Shown here: one piece after another, positions 29,600 through 38,050 of the stretch | Layout of the letters: each line of letters opens with the position of its first letter | Numbering within the stretch: the first letter of the stretch is position 1 | Origin: Verrucomicrobiota bacterium | Lineage (GTDB): Bacteria; Verrucomicrobiota; Verrucomicrobiia; Limisphaerales; J093 | DNA length: 64,000 nt | Assembly: GCA_029556615.1 (NCBI GenBank) | Contig: JAKQDD010000249.1 | Location: 62,001 to 126,000 of the forward strand | Direction of reading: 5' to 3' | The notes under the pieces: model-generated | Database searches by the model: none | Told to the model about the DNA's origin: nothing | The model's input: the letters and a program-made list of their open reading frames with translations, nothing else | Position numbers and translations under genes: made by a program

Positions 29600-30202
29600 A
29601 TGGAACTGAGCTTCCTGATTGCGGGGTTGGGAAATCCGGGAGGCGCCTACCAGAGGACCCGGCACAATGCGGGGTTTCGGTTGGTGGAACGGCTTCGGGA
29701 ATTGGCGGGGGGTTGTTGGCGGGAGGAGAAGAACCCCGCCGCGCGGTTGGCGGAGGCGCGGATTGAGGGGCAGCGGGGCTGGCTGTGTCAGCCGCTGACC
29801 TTCATGAATGCGAGCGGGGAAGCGGTGGCCGGTTGGTTGCGGTATTACCGGGTGCCGGCGGATCGGTTGCTGGTGGTGGTGGACGACGTGGATCTGCCCC
29901 TGGGGGAGATTCGGCTGCGGCCGGAGGGCGGCAGTGGCGGTCATCACGGCCTGGAGTCCGTGATCCAGCACCTGGGCAGCCAGGCGTATCCCCGGCTGCG
30001 ATTGGGGATCGGGCGGCAGACGACGGATCGGGAATTGACGGGGCACGTGCTGGGCGACTTCAGCCGCGAGGAAGCGGCTCAGTTCGCGCAAGTGATTGAG
30101 CGGGGTGTGGATGCGGTGCGGTGTTGGCTGAGCGGCGGCATTGTGCTGGCCATGAATCGATTTAACGGGGCCGGATCGGCTCCGAGAACAAAGGAAAGCT
30201 GA
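29600..30202 (+). CDS. pth: peptidyl-tRNA hydrolase
   Basis: 200 residues. Releases stalled peptides from tRNA. Motifs: GLGNPGGAYQRTRHNAGF (~8-25) with the catalytic His and conserved Asn, the QPLTFMNASGEAV loop, VVDDVDLPLGEIRLR (catalytic Asp, ~95) and GGSGGHHGLESV. Its TGA is immediately followed by the GTG of rpsF, so the genes are coupled. Confidence 0.95.
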   Translation: MELSFLIAGLGNPGGAYQRTRHNAGFRLVERLRELAGGCWREEKNPAARLAEARIEGQRGWLCQPLTFMNASGEAVAGWLRYYRVPADRLLVVVDDVDLPLGEIRLRPEGGSGGHHGLESVIQHLGSQAYPRLRLGIGRQTTDRELTGHVLGDFSREEAAQFAQVIERGVDAVRCWLSGGIVLAMNRFNGAGSAPRTKES

Positions 30203-30520
30203 GTGAAACGGTACGAAGGTCTGTTCATCCTCAACACGGCGGGCCGGGAGGAGAACGCGAAGGAACTCATCGACAAGGTGGCGGCGGAGATCACCGCCCA
30301 GGGCGGGACCATCGAGACCATCCAGAAGATGGACAAGCGCTCGTTCGCCCGGGTGGCGGACAAGAGGCACAGCGCCGGTTTCTACGTGAACATCATCTTC
30401 AGCGGGACGCCGGCGCTGGTGTCGGCGCTCCGCGCCCGGTTTGTGTTGAATGAGGATGTGTTCCGGGTTTTGATCACCGTGGCGCCTCCGGCGAAGCAGG
30501 CCGTGCCGGCAGCCTCGTAA
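30203..30520 (+). CDS. rpsF: 30S ribosomal protein S6
   Basis: 105 residues from a GTG directly abutting the pth stop. Begins KRYEGLFILNTAGREEN; the S6 signature lies in RSFARVADKRHSAGFYV. No glutamate tail. Followed by ssb after 14 bases with a good GGGAAAGG site. Confidence 0.94.
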   Translation: MKRYEGLFILNTAGREENAKELIDKVAAEITAQGGTIETIQKMDKRSFARVADKRHSAGFYVNIIFSGTPALVSALRARFVLNEDVFRVLITVAPPAKQAVPAAS

Positions 30521-30534
30521 GGGAAAGGCAAAAC

Positions 30535-31008
30535 ATGGCCGGTTCCAGTTTCAATCGGGTGATCCTCGTCGGGAACCTGACGCGGGATCCCGAGGTGCGG
30601 TACACGCCGAAGGGGACTGCGATCGCCAAGGTGGGTCTGGCTGTGAATCGGACCTGGCGCAACGAGGCGGGCGAGACCAAGGAAGAGACGACCTTCGTGG
30701 ACATCGACGTCTTTGGCCGGACGGCGGAGACGGTGGGGCAGTATTTGAGAAAGGGCCGGCAGATCCTGGTGGAAGGCCGCCTGCGGATGGACACCTGGGA
30801 CGACAAGCAGACCGGCCAGAAGCGGAGCAAGCTCACGGTGGTGGCCGATTCCGTTCAGTTTCTCGGCCGTCCGCAGGGTGAGGAGACGGGGGCAGGGGCG
30901 GTCCGCCCCGCGGCAGCGGGTGCCGCCGCTTCGGCGGCCGCGGTGCCGGAGCCGGCGGCTGCGGAGCCCGAGGCTCCGGCGCAGGAAGAGGACGATGTCC
31001 CGTTCTAG
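30535..31008 (+). CDS. ssb: single-stranded DNA-binding protein
   Basis: 157 residues. OB-fold (~1-110): FNRVILVGNLTRDPEVRYT at the start, then VDIDVFGRTAETVGQYL and KGRQILVEGRLRMDTW. A disordered Ala/Pro/Glu linker leads to the acidic tip EEDDVPF that recruits partner proteins. Lies between rpsF and rplI, where rpsR would normally follow. Confidence 0.96.
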   Translation: MAGSSFNRVILVGNLTRDPEVRYTPKGTAIAKVGLAVNRTWRNEAGETKEETTFVDIDVFGRTAETVGQYLRKGRQILVEGRLRMDTWDDKQTGQKRSKLTVVADSVQFLGRPQGEETGAGAVRPAAAGAAASAAAVPEPAAAEPEAPAQEEDDVPF

Positions 31009-31068
31009 AGCGGCGACGGGAAACTCCCGGGCGCCGCGGTGGGTTGGGGCCAAGCATGGATTACTGGT

Positions 31069-31677
31069 ATGGCAAAGACTGAAGTCATTCTGACGAGCAA
31101 CATTGTGGGCCTGGGCGCGGAGTCGGACCAGGTCAAGGTCGCGGCGGGGTACGCCCGGAATTTCCTGATTCCGAACGGGCTGGCGATCCCGCTGAGCGCC
31201 ACGAACAAGCGCCGGCTGGAGGTGCTTCGCCAGCGGCGAGCTGAGCGCGAGGCGCACGAGTTGAACACCATGAGCGAGCTGGCGGCTTCGTTGTCGCGGA
31301 TCGTGCTCAAGATCACGGTGAAAACGGGCGCCGACGGCAAGATGTTCGGGGCGGTCACCGCGGGGACGATTGCGGACGAGCTCAAGCATCAGTGCGACGT
31401 GACGCTCGACCGGAGGAAGATCCATCTCGATCAGCCGATTCGCACCTTGGACACCTACGAAGTGGATCTGCGCCTGCACGCGGACGTGCACGCCAAGCTC
31501 AAGGTGGTGGTCCAGGCCGCGGCGCCCGCCGAGGTGCCTGAGGCTGCGCCCGGCGCCGAAGGGAAGCCCGCGGCTCCGGCGGCCGACGGGAAGCCTGCCC
31601 GGGCACCGCGTGAGCGGTCGGCTGCGCCGCGCGAGGGGCGTCCGTCCCGTTCGCGTGCCGAGCGTCCGAAGGCATGA
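31069..31677 (+). CDS. rplI: 50S ribosomal protein L9
   Basis: 202 residues from ATG 31069 (MAKTEVILTSNIVGLG); an upstream in-frame start would add ten unrelated residues. The N-terminal domain and long helix (NGLAIPLSATNKRRLEVL) and the C-terminal domain (GKMFGAVTAGTIADEL, YEVDLRLHADVHAKL) are complete by ~150. A ~50-residue Ala/Pro/Arg tail (RAPRERSAAPREGRPSRSR) extends beyond the usual length. Confidence 0.94.
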   Translation: MAKTEVILTSNIVGLGAESDQVKVAAGYARNFLIPNGLAIPLSATNKRRLEVLRQRRAEREAHELNTMSELAASLSRIVLKITVKTGADGKMFGAVTAGTIADELKHQCDVTLDRRKIHLDQPIRTLDTYEVDLRLHADVHAKLKVVVQAAAPAEVPEAAPGAEGKPAAPAADGKPARAPRERSAAPREGRPSRSRAERPKA

Positions 31678-31716
31678 GGCGGCGGGGATTGCCGGTTTGA
31701 AAGGTGAGATCTGGGT

Positions 31717-32991
31717 ATGGCGAAACTGACGATTCGAGAGGTTGACCTGCGCGGGAAGCGCGTGCTGGTGCGAGTTGACTACAACGTGCCGATCGAGGAG
31801 AAGGACGGGCAGATGGTGGTGACGGACGTCACCCGGATTCGAGAGACGCTGCCGACGATCGAAGCGCTGATTGCGCAGGGCGCCTCATTGATCCTGGCGG
31901 CGCACCTGGGCCGCCCGAAGGGGAAGCGCGATGCGACGATGACGCTGGCGCCCGTGGCGGCGAAGCTGGGAGAGCTGCTGGGCCGGCCGGTGCACTTTGC
32001 CAACGATTGTGTGGGGCCGGAGGTTGAGTCCGCAGCCACCGCGCTCAAGCAGGGCGAGGTGCTGCTTCTCGAGAATGTCCGGTTCCATGCCGAGGAAGAA
32101 GCCAACGACCCGGCGTTTGCGGAACGGCTCGCCCGGGTGGCGGACGCGTACGTGAACGACGCTTTTGGGTCGGCCCATCGCGCCCATGCCTCGACGGAAG
32201 GGGTGGCGCGCGTCATCGCCCGGCGGGGCGGGTTGTGCGTGGCGGGGCTGCTGATGGATCGCGAGCTGCGTTTCCTCGGCGACGAGCTCGAGGATCCGGC
32301 GCGGCCGTTCGTGGTCATTCTCGGGGGGGCGAAGGTCTCGGACAAGATCACGGTCATCGACAGGCTCCTCGAGAAGGCGGACACGATTCTGGTGGGGGGT
32401 GCAATGGCGTACACGTTTCGGCTGGCCCAGGGGCGGCGGATCGGGAAGTCGCTGGTCGAGCCGGAGCGGGTCGAGGTGGCGAAGGCGGCGCTGGCGAAGG
32501 CGGCGGAGCGCAAGGTGCAGTTTCTGCTCCCGATGGACGACGTCATCGCGGTTCCGGTGCCGACCGACAAGCTCGACAAGAAGGGCCGTCCGGTGGTGGA
32601 CTATCAGAACCTGCGTGTGAACGCCACTCCGGACTGTCCGGACGACGCGGCGGGCTACGACATCGGGCCGGCGACAGTCGGGGCTTACGCCGCGGTGGTG
32701 GCCAAGGCGCGAACGATTCTCTGGAACGGTCCGATGGGCCTCTTTGAAGACAAACGGTTTGCGGAGGGGACATTTGCGGTGGCACGGGCGGTGGCCCAGG
32801 CGACTCAAGCCGGCGCCAAGAGCATCATTGGCGGCGGGGACAGTGTGAAAGCGCTGAACAAGGCCGGTTTGGGGGCCCAGGTCACTTTCATGAGCACCGG
32901 CGGCGGAGCGAGCCTCGAGTTCCTGGAAGGCGCCGTGCTGCCCGGTGTGGCCGCGCTTGCCGACCAGGCGTGTTGCTGCGGCGGGCATTGA
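31717..32991 (+). CDS. pgk: phosphoglycerate kinase
   Basis: 424 residues. Glycolysis/gluconeogenesis: 1,3-bisphosphoglycerate + ADP to 3-phosphoglycerate + ATP. Motifs: GKRVLVRVDYNVPIEE (~10-25), AHLGRPKGKRD (~62-72), NDAFGSAHRAHAST (~147-160), hinge and nucleotide region LWNGPMGLFE (~335) and SIIGGGDSV. Slightly longer than the usual ~395-415, with a C-terminal CCCGGH. AAAGGTGAG precedes the start. tpiA follows by 38 bases. Confidence 0.96.
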   Translation: MAKLTIREVDLRGKRVLVRVDYNVPIEEKDGQMVVTDVTRIRETLPTIEALIAQGASLILAAHLGRPKGKRDATMTLAPVAAKLGELLGRPVHFANDCVGPEVESAATALKQGEVLLLENVRFHAEEEANDPAFAERLARVADAYVNDAFGSAHRAHASTEGVARVIARRGGLCVAGLLMDRELRFLGDELEDPARPFVVILGGAKVSDKITVIDRLLEKADTILVGGAMAYTFRLAQGRRIGKSLVEPERVEVAKAALAKAAERKVQFLLPMDDVIAVPVPTDKLDKKGRPVVDYQNLRVNATPDCPDDAAGYDIGPATVGAYAAVVAKARTILWNGPMGLFEDKRFAEGTFAVARAVAQATQAGAKSIIGGGDSVKALNKAGLGAQVTFMSTGGGASLEFLEGAVLPGVAALADQACCCGGH

Positions 32992-33029
32992 TGAAGAAAG
33001 GACCCGTCCCTTTTTCAGGAATCACTCTC

Positions 33030-33794
33030 ATGAACAAGGATCGCAAACTGATCATTGCGGGCAACTGGAAGATGAACAAGACCGTGGCCGAGGCGCTTGA
33101 CCTCGTGAACGGCTTGAAGCGCGAGCTGTTGAGCGTCAAGGAGGTGGATCTTGTGGTCTGCCCTCCCTTCACCGCCTTGAGCGAGGTGTCGAAGGCCATC
33201 CTGGACTCGAACCTGCGGTTGGGCGCGCAGGACATGAGCGAGCATCCGCCCGGGGCGTACACGGGTGAGATTGCGGCCGTCATGTTGAAGGAGTTCTCGG
33301 TCCGCTATGTGATCGTGGGGCATTCGGAACGGCGGCAGTACCACGCGGAGACGGATGCCGTGATCGCGGCGAAGGCCGCCGCGGCGCATGGCGCGGCGCT
33401 GAAACCGATCGTTTGCATTGGCGAGACGCTCAAGGAACGGGAGACGGGCCGGACGGAATTGGTGCTCGAGACCCAGGTGAAGGGGAGTCTGGCGGGGCTC
33501 AGCAAGAGCCAGATGGAGGAGACGGTGCTGGCCTACGAACCGGTGTGGGCCATCGGGACGGGTCGGACCGCCACCGCGGATCAGGCTCAGGCCGCCCACG
33601 CCTTTATTCGCCGGGTGTTGGCGGGCGTGTTCGATGACACCGTGGCGCGCCGCGTGCGGATTCAGTATGGTGGGAGTGTGAAGCCGGCGAACGCGCGCGA
33701 GCTGATGAGTCTGCCGGATGTGGACGGCGCCCTGGTGGGCGGGGCGTCGCTCGAGATCCGCAGCTTCACTGACATTGTGAAGAATTCGATTTGA
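33030..33794 (+). CDS. tpiA: triosephosphate isomerase
   Basis: 254 residues from ATG 33030, chosen because MNKDRKLIIAGNWKMNKT matches the family start; an upstream in-frame ATG at 32991-32993 is less likely. Catalytic Lys in GNWKMNK, His in IVGHSERRQ (~95), Glu in AYEPVWAIGTG (~170), phosphate loop IQYGGSVKP and GALVGGASL. Interconverts dihydroxyacetone phosphate and glyceraldehyde 3-phosphate. pgk-tpiA-secG is a common order. Confidence 0.96.
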   Translation: MNKDRKLIIAGNWKMNKTVAEALDLVNGLKRELLSVKEVDLVVCPPFTALSEVSKAILDSNLRLGAQDMSEHPPGAYTGEIAAVMLKEFSVRYVIVGHSERRQYHAETDAVIAAKAAAAHGAALKPIVCIGETLKERETGRTELVLETQVKGSLAGLSKSQMEETVLAYEPVWAIGTGRTATADQAQAAHAFIRRVLAGVFDDTVARRVRIQYGGSVKPANARELMSLPDVDGALVGGASLEIRSFTDIVKNSI

Positions 33795-33813
33795 GTCCGC
33801 GGAGAACCCTGTT

Positions 33814-34278
33814 ATGGGACTGATCATTGGCCTGCTGACGCTGTTGTTAGTGATCAACAGCCTGTTCTTGATCCTGCTGATCCTGGTGCAACTGCCGAAG
33901 AAGGACGCCGGGGCCGGCCTGGCCTTTGGAGCGGGAACGTCGGACGCCCTGTTCGGGGCGGGGTCCGGCACGGCGCTGAGCCGGCTCACGAAGTACGGCA
34001 CGGGTCTTTTCCTGGCGGTATCCATGACGCTGGCGGTCCTGTACACGCACCAGGCGAAGGCGAGCCGGCGGGACGTGCTGCTCGAGCTCGATCGGCGGGG
34101 CAAGCCGGCGGCCAGCGCCCCGTCGATCATGCCTTCCGTCAGCAACACCGTCCTTCCGGTGCTGCCCGCGGCGGGCACGAACCTCGTGCCGGCTGCGCCG
34201 ACGTCGGCGCCTGTTGCGGTTCCGGCAGCGGCGGTCCCCGCGGGGAGCACGAACGTCCCGGATTCGCCGGGTCGTTGA
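33814..34278 (+). CDS. secG: preprotein translocase subunit SecG
   Basis: 154 residues. Two membrane helices (LLTLLLVINSLFLILLILVQ, ~7-27, and LFLAVSMTLAVLY, ~65-77) flank the SecG loop with KKDAGAGLAFGAGTSDALFG. The remaining ~75 residues are an Ala/Pro/Val-rich tail, longer than in most SecG proteins. CGGAGAA precedes the start. Confidence 0.92.
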   Translation: MGLIIGLLTLLLVINSLFLILLILVQLPKKDAGAGLAFGAGTSDALFGAGSGTALSRLTKYGTGLFLAVSMTLAVLYTHQAKASRRDVLLELDRRGKPAASAPSIMPSVSNTVLPVLPAAGTNLVPAAPTSAPVAVPAAAVPAGSTNVPDSPGR

Positions 34279-34347
34279 GTCGACTCCATGCATGCGACAC
34301 GGCGCGGCCCTGGTTCAAGACCGGGGGCGCGTTGTTCGTTTTGGGGG

Positions 34348-35997
34348 ATGCGCCGTCGGGGCGCCGTGGTCTTGAAGGCGGCAGCCCTTGGCAGTCTCCT
34401 GGGGGTTTGGGGCTTGCTTTCGGGCTGTGGTCCTGCCCGGCGCCCGGCGGATCTTGTGATCATCAACGGGGCCGAACCGGAGTCGCTCGATCCCCATGTG
34501 GTCACGGGCCAGGCGGACGGGCGGATTGCCTCCACGCTGTTTGAAGGACTGACGCGGTTCGATCCTGTCGAGGCAAGACCGGTGCCAGGATTGGCGGCGC
34601 GGTGGGAGGTCTCCCCGGACGGGAAGGCGTACACGTTTCACTTGCGGACCAACGCGGCGTGGTCGACCGGCGAACCGATCCTGGCCGAGGATTTCGTCTG
34701 GTCGTGGAAGCGAATCCTGTCTCCGGAAACCGCGGCCGAGTACGTGGGTGTGTTGTTCTACCTCCGGAACGGTGAGGCCTACGCCACCGGTCGCCTTCAG
34801 GACTTCAGTCGCGTGGGGGTCCGGGCGGAAGGCGCGAGGGTGTTGCGCGTGGAGCTCGAGTCGCCGACGCCGTTCTTCCTCGATCTCTGCAGTTTTCAGC
34901 CTTATGCCGTGGTGCCCCGACAGCGGATCGAGCGCCACGGCGACCGCTGGCTGCACGCTCGTCCGTTCATGGCCAGCGGCGCCTACACGCTCGAGAGCTG
35001 GCGGCTGAACGACCGCGTCCGGCTGCGGCGGAACCCGCACTACTGGGATGCGGCGGCGGTTCAGAGCGAGGTGGTGGACATGCTCTCCTGCGTGGTCCCA
35101 GCCACGGCGCTCAATCTGTACGAGACGAGGGCGGTGGACATTATCTGGGACAAGGAGCTGATGCCGCTGGAACTGATGGACCGGATGCGGCAGCGCCCTG
35201 ACTTTCACGCCTATCCGTCGCTCGGGAACTACTTCATCCGTGTGAACGTGACCAAGGCGCCGTACCTCGATTCGCGCGTGCGGCGGGCATTGGCCCAAGC
35301 GATCGACAAGGAGCGGATTGTCCGGAAGATCCTGCGGGGGGGGGAGCGCGTCGCGCGCACGGTTTCGCCGCCGGGCATTGCCAATGGCCCGCTGATCTAC
35401 CAGCCGCCGGAAGGTCTTCCCCACGATCCGCCGGCCGCGCGGCAGCTCCTTGCGGAAGCGGGGTTCCCGGAAGGCCGGGGTTTCCCGACCCTCGTCTACA
35501 CCTACAACACGCAGGAGAGCCATCGGAAGATCGGGGTCGAGCTTCAGGAGATGTGGGGTCGGGAGCTCGGGTTGCGGGTCGAGCTGCGGCAGCTCGAGTG
35601 GAAGACCTATCTGCGCGCGCAGCACATGCTGGACTATGACCTGATCCGGAGCAGCTGGGTGGGGGACTACAACGATCCGAACACGTTCCTCGATCTGTTC
35701 ATGAGCGACAATCCGAACAACCGGACCGGGTGGCGGAATGCCCGGTACGACCAGGCGGTGCGGGCGGCCAATGCCGAGACGAAGCCGGAGCGCCGTCAGG
35801 AGCGACTGCGGGAGGCCGAGGCGATCCTGGTCGAGACGGAGCTGCCGGTGATCCCGGTCTTTTTCTATGTGGGGATGGAGCTGTATGATCCGGCGCGTGT
35901 GACGGGGATTCACAGCAATCTGCGGTCCGAGCATGCGCTGTGGGCGATCCGCCGGGTCGATCGGGGCGGGGCGGGCGGCGGCGGGAGTGGGCCTTGA
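34348..35997 (+). CDS. peptide ABC transporter substrate-binding lipoprotein (OppA-like)
   Basis: 549 residues from ATG 34348, which gives a textbook lipoprotein signal (MRRRGAVVLKAAALGS... ending at LLSGC); an ATG at 34288 would add 20 residues. SBP_bac_5 family: LVIINGAEPESLDPH at the start, then TLFEGLTRFDP, DGKAYTFHLRTNAAWSTGEP, LAQAIDKERIV (~340) and IRSSWVGDYNDPNTFLDL (~455). Captures oligopeptides for the two permeases encoded next. No Opp ATPase genes are nearby. Confidence 0.93.
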   Translation: MRRRGAVVLKAAALGSLLGVWGLLSGCGPARRPADLVIINGAEPESLDPHVVTGQADGRIASTLFEGLTRFDPVEARPVPGLAARWEVSPDGKAYTFHLRTNAAWSTGEPILAEDFVWSWKRILSPETAAEYVGVLFYLRNGEAYATGRLQDFSRVGVRAEGARVLRVELESPTPFFLDLCSFQPYAVVPRQRIERHGDRWLHARPFMASGAYTLESWRLNDRVRLRRNPHYWDAAAVQSEVVDMLSCVVPATALNLYETRAVDIIWDKELMPLELMDRMRQRPDFHAYPSLGNYFIRVNVTKAPYLDSRVRRALAQAIDKERIVRKILRGGERVARTVSPPGIANGPLIYQPPEGLPHDPPAARQLLAEAGFPEGRGFPTLVYTYNTQESHRKIGVELQEMWGRELGLRVELRQLEWKTYLRAQHMLDYDLIRSSWVGDYNDPNTFLDLFMSDNPNNRTGWRNARYDQAVRAANAETKPERRQERLREAEAILVETELPVIPVFFYVGMELYDPARVTGIHSNLRSEHALWAIRRVDRGGAGGGGSGP

Positions 35998-36022
35998 GCC
36001 GGAGGCCAGCGTCGAGGATGCC

Positions 36023-36937
36023 ATGTACCTGGTCCGCCGTCTTCTCCTGCTGCCGCCGCTGCTGGTGGTGATCAGCCTGCTGGCGTTCCTGCTGGTTCGG
36101 ACCGCGCCCGGGGGGCCATTTGATCGGGAGCGGAAGCCGGCTTCGCCGGACGTCGAGCGGGCGCTGCGGGCGCGGTATCATCTCGATGAGCCGCTGGGCC
36201 AGCAGTACCTGCGGTTCCTCGGCGGGTTGGTTCGCGGGGACTTTGGCGCCTCGCTCAAGTACCGCAACCATTCGGTGACCGACATCATCCGGCAGGGGTT
36301 GCCGGTTTCCTTGAGTCTGGGATTGCTGGCGTTCGGGCTGGCGCTGGGGGTGGGGATCCCGGCGGGCGTTTACGGCGCGATGCGGAAGGGGGAGTGGTCC
36401 GACTACGGAGTGAGTGTGCTGACGTTGCTGGCCGTGTGCATTCCGGGTTTTGTCGTGGGGCCGGTGCTGGTGACCGTGTTCGCGATTCGTTGGCAATGGC
36501 TGCCGGTGGGATTATGGGAATCGCCGATGCACGCGGTGCTGCCGACGGTGAGTCTCGGGCTGTACTTTGCGGGCAAGATCGCGCGGATGATGCGGGAGGG
36601 GATGCTGCAGACGCTGCGGATGGACTTCATCGCCACGGCGCGGGCGAAAGGCCTTGGGGAGACCCGGGTCCTGATGCGGCACGCGTTCCGGCTGGCCGTG
36701 ATGCCGGTGGTATCGTATTCGGGGCCGTTGCTGGCGGATCTGCTGACGGGGTCCTTTGTAATCGAGAACCTGTTTCAGATTCCCGGGCTGGGCGTGTTCA
36801 TGGTCAACAGCTCCCTGAACCGGGACTACCCGATGGTGGTGGGATTGGTGCTGCTGTACGCCATCCTGCTGCTGGGGCTCAACCTGATCGTGGACATGCT
36901 GTACGCGTTCCTGGATCCGAGGGTGCGTTATGACTAA
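36023..36937 (+). CDS. oligopeptide ABC transporter permease (OppB-like)
   Basis: 304 residues from ATG 36023 (MYLVRRLLLLPPLLVVISLL). Five or six membrane helices; the EAA loop that docks the ATPase is TARAKGLGETRVLMRHAFR (~210-228). The end is DPRVRYD. Its TAA stop is made of the TA at the left edge of repeat copy C plus the next base, so the original terminus may have been TAA or TAG at the same TA. The next gene's ATG (36930) overlaps its last codons. Confidence 0.93.
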   Translation: MYLVRRLLLLPPLLVVISLLAFLLVRTAPGGPFDRERKPASPDVERALRARYHLDEPLGQQYLRFLGGLVRGDFGASLKYRNHSVTDIIRQGLPVSLSLGLLAFGLALGVGIPAGVYGAMRKGEWSDYGVSVLTLLAVCIPGFVVGPVLVTVFAIRWQWLPVGLWESPMHAVLPTVSLGLYFAGKIARMMREGMLQTLRMDFIATARAKGLGETRVLMRHAFRLAVMPVVSYSGPLLADLLTGSFVIENLFQIPGLGVFMVNSSLNRDYPMVVGLVLLYAILLLGLNLIVDMLYAFLDPRVRYD

Positions 36938-37922
36938 CGAGGCGCGCACCAGACCGATGAAGCATGCAGTGCCAAGGAACCGTCGAGGGGCAGCGGGGCA
37001 TCCTGCCTCCGCGCACCGCTCGAGGGGGCCGGCGTGCCAGGCGATCCGGAGGTTCGCGAGGAACCGGGGAGCCCTGGTGAGCGCCCTGTTTCTTGGCGTG
37101 TTTATCGCGCTCATCCTGGTCTGGCCCTGGGTGGGGTGCCAGGCTCCAGACGCGATCAGCGACCTGCAGTTCGTCGCCCCGGGATCGGGGCACTGGTTTG
37201 GCACCGACGTCCACGGGCGGGACCTGTTCACCCGGGTGATGTATGGGGCTCGGATCTCACTGCTGGTGGGTGCGGTCGGGGCGGCGGTGAGTCTGGTGAT
37301 CGGGGTGATCTGGGGAGCCGCCGCCGGATACCTCGGGGGGCGCGTGGATGGGGCGATGATGCGAATCGTGGATGTCCTTTACGCGTTGCCATCGATCATC
37401 TTTGTCATTGTGTTGATCACGACCTTGAACGCGGCCGTGGACGGGTGGGTGTCGCGGGGGCTGTCGGCCCGGGGGGGGGCGATCCTGAAGTTCGCCGGCT
37501 TGTTCGGGGGTCTGGGGGCAGTCTCCTGGCTGACGATGGCGCGGATTGTGCGCGGGGAGGTGCTTTCCTTGCGGACCCGGCCGTTTGTTCAGGCGAGTCG
37601 GGCCCTTGGAGCCGGGCATATCCGCGTGGTGTTCCACCATATCCTGCCGAACGTGGTGGGGATTGTGATTGTGTATCTGGCCCTGACTGTGCCGGCCGTG
37701 GTGCTTTACGAGTCGTTTCTCAGTTACCTAGGTTTGGGCATCCAGCCGCCCCAGGCGAGCCTCGGGTCGCTGATTGCCGAAGGAGCGGCGCAGATCAACC
37801 CGATCCGGATCTACTGGTGGATGATCGCCTTTCCGGCAGGGACGCTGATGGTGGTCCTGCTGGCGCTGAACTTCGTGGGAGACGGGCTGCGGGACGCGCT
37901 CGATCCGCGGGCGGACCCCTAG
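36930..37922 (+). CDS. oligopeptide ABC transporter permease (OppC-like)
   Basis: 330 residues. The N-terminal ~30 codons are read out of repeat copy C (MTNEARTRPMKHAVPRNRRG), after which normal OppC sequence begins (FARNRGALVSALFLGVFIAL). The periplasmic HWFGTDVHGRDLFTRVMYGA motif (~90) is present in full, as is the EAA loop QASRALGAGHIRVVFHHILP. The TAG stop is the TA plus first G of repeat copy D. Thus the gene is bracketed by two elements. The native start may be an internal ATG/GTG inside or after copy C; residue M10 (36957) is one option. Confidence 0.9.
   Translation: MTNEARTRPMKHAVPRNRRGAAGHPASAHRSRGPACQAIRRFARNRGALVSALFLGVFIALILVWPWVGCQAPDAISDLQFVAPGSGHWFGTDVHGRDLFTRVMYGARISLLVGAVGAAVSLVIGVIWGAAAGYLGGRVDGAMMRIVDVLYALPSIIFVIVLITTLNAAVDGWVSRGLSARGGAILKFAGLFGGLGAVSWLTMARIVRGEVLSLRTRPFVQASRALGAGHIRVVFHHILPNVVGIVIVYLALTVPAVVLYESFLSYLGLGIQPPQASLGSLIAEGAAQINPIRIYWWMIAFPAGTLMVVLLALNFVGDGLRDALDPRADP
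36935..37022 (+). mobile_element. M1 element, copy C (diverged), at oppB/oppC junction
   Basis: Left end TA-ACGAGGCGCGC is clear, followed by ACCAGACC and ATGAAGC as in other copies; the interior has diverged or lost about 15 bases. The right end (CTCCGCGCACCGCTCG) is a degraded CTTCCGCGCCTCGCTA. It overlaps the oppB stop and the oppC start region. Confidence 0.6.
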
Positions 37923-38006
37923 CGAGGCGCGGAAGCGGGGTGGGCAAGCACAGCAGGGTCTTCATGTGCCTGGGGACTCGACTGGGTCTGAGGCGGCGCC
38001 TCGCTA
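37920..38006 (-). mobile_element. M1 element, copy D, at oppC stop
   Basis: TA 37920-37921, 83 bp inside with ends GCGAGGCGCGG and CGGCGCCTCGC, TA 38005-38006. By comparison with copies A and B it is inserted in reverse. Removing it and one TA would leave CCCTAGTTC, so the original oppC stop was also TAG. Confidence 0.85.
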
Positions 38007-38050
38007 GTTCAGGGACGACAGCGCCGGTTCCTTGCGCTACTGTCCGGCGG

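Noticed and set aside
37034..38050. Upstream extension of the flavoprotein frame through oppC and repeat copy D
   Set aside because: Shadow of oppC; the Rossmann motif starts right after ATG 38051.
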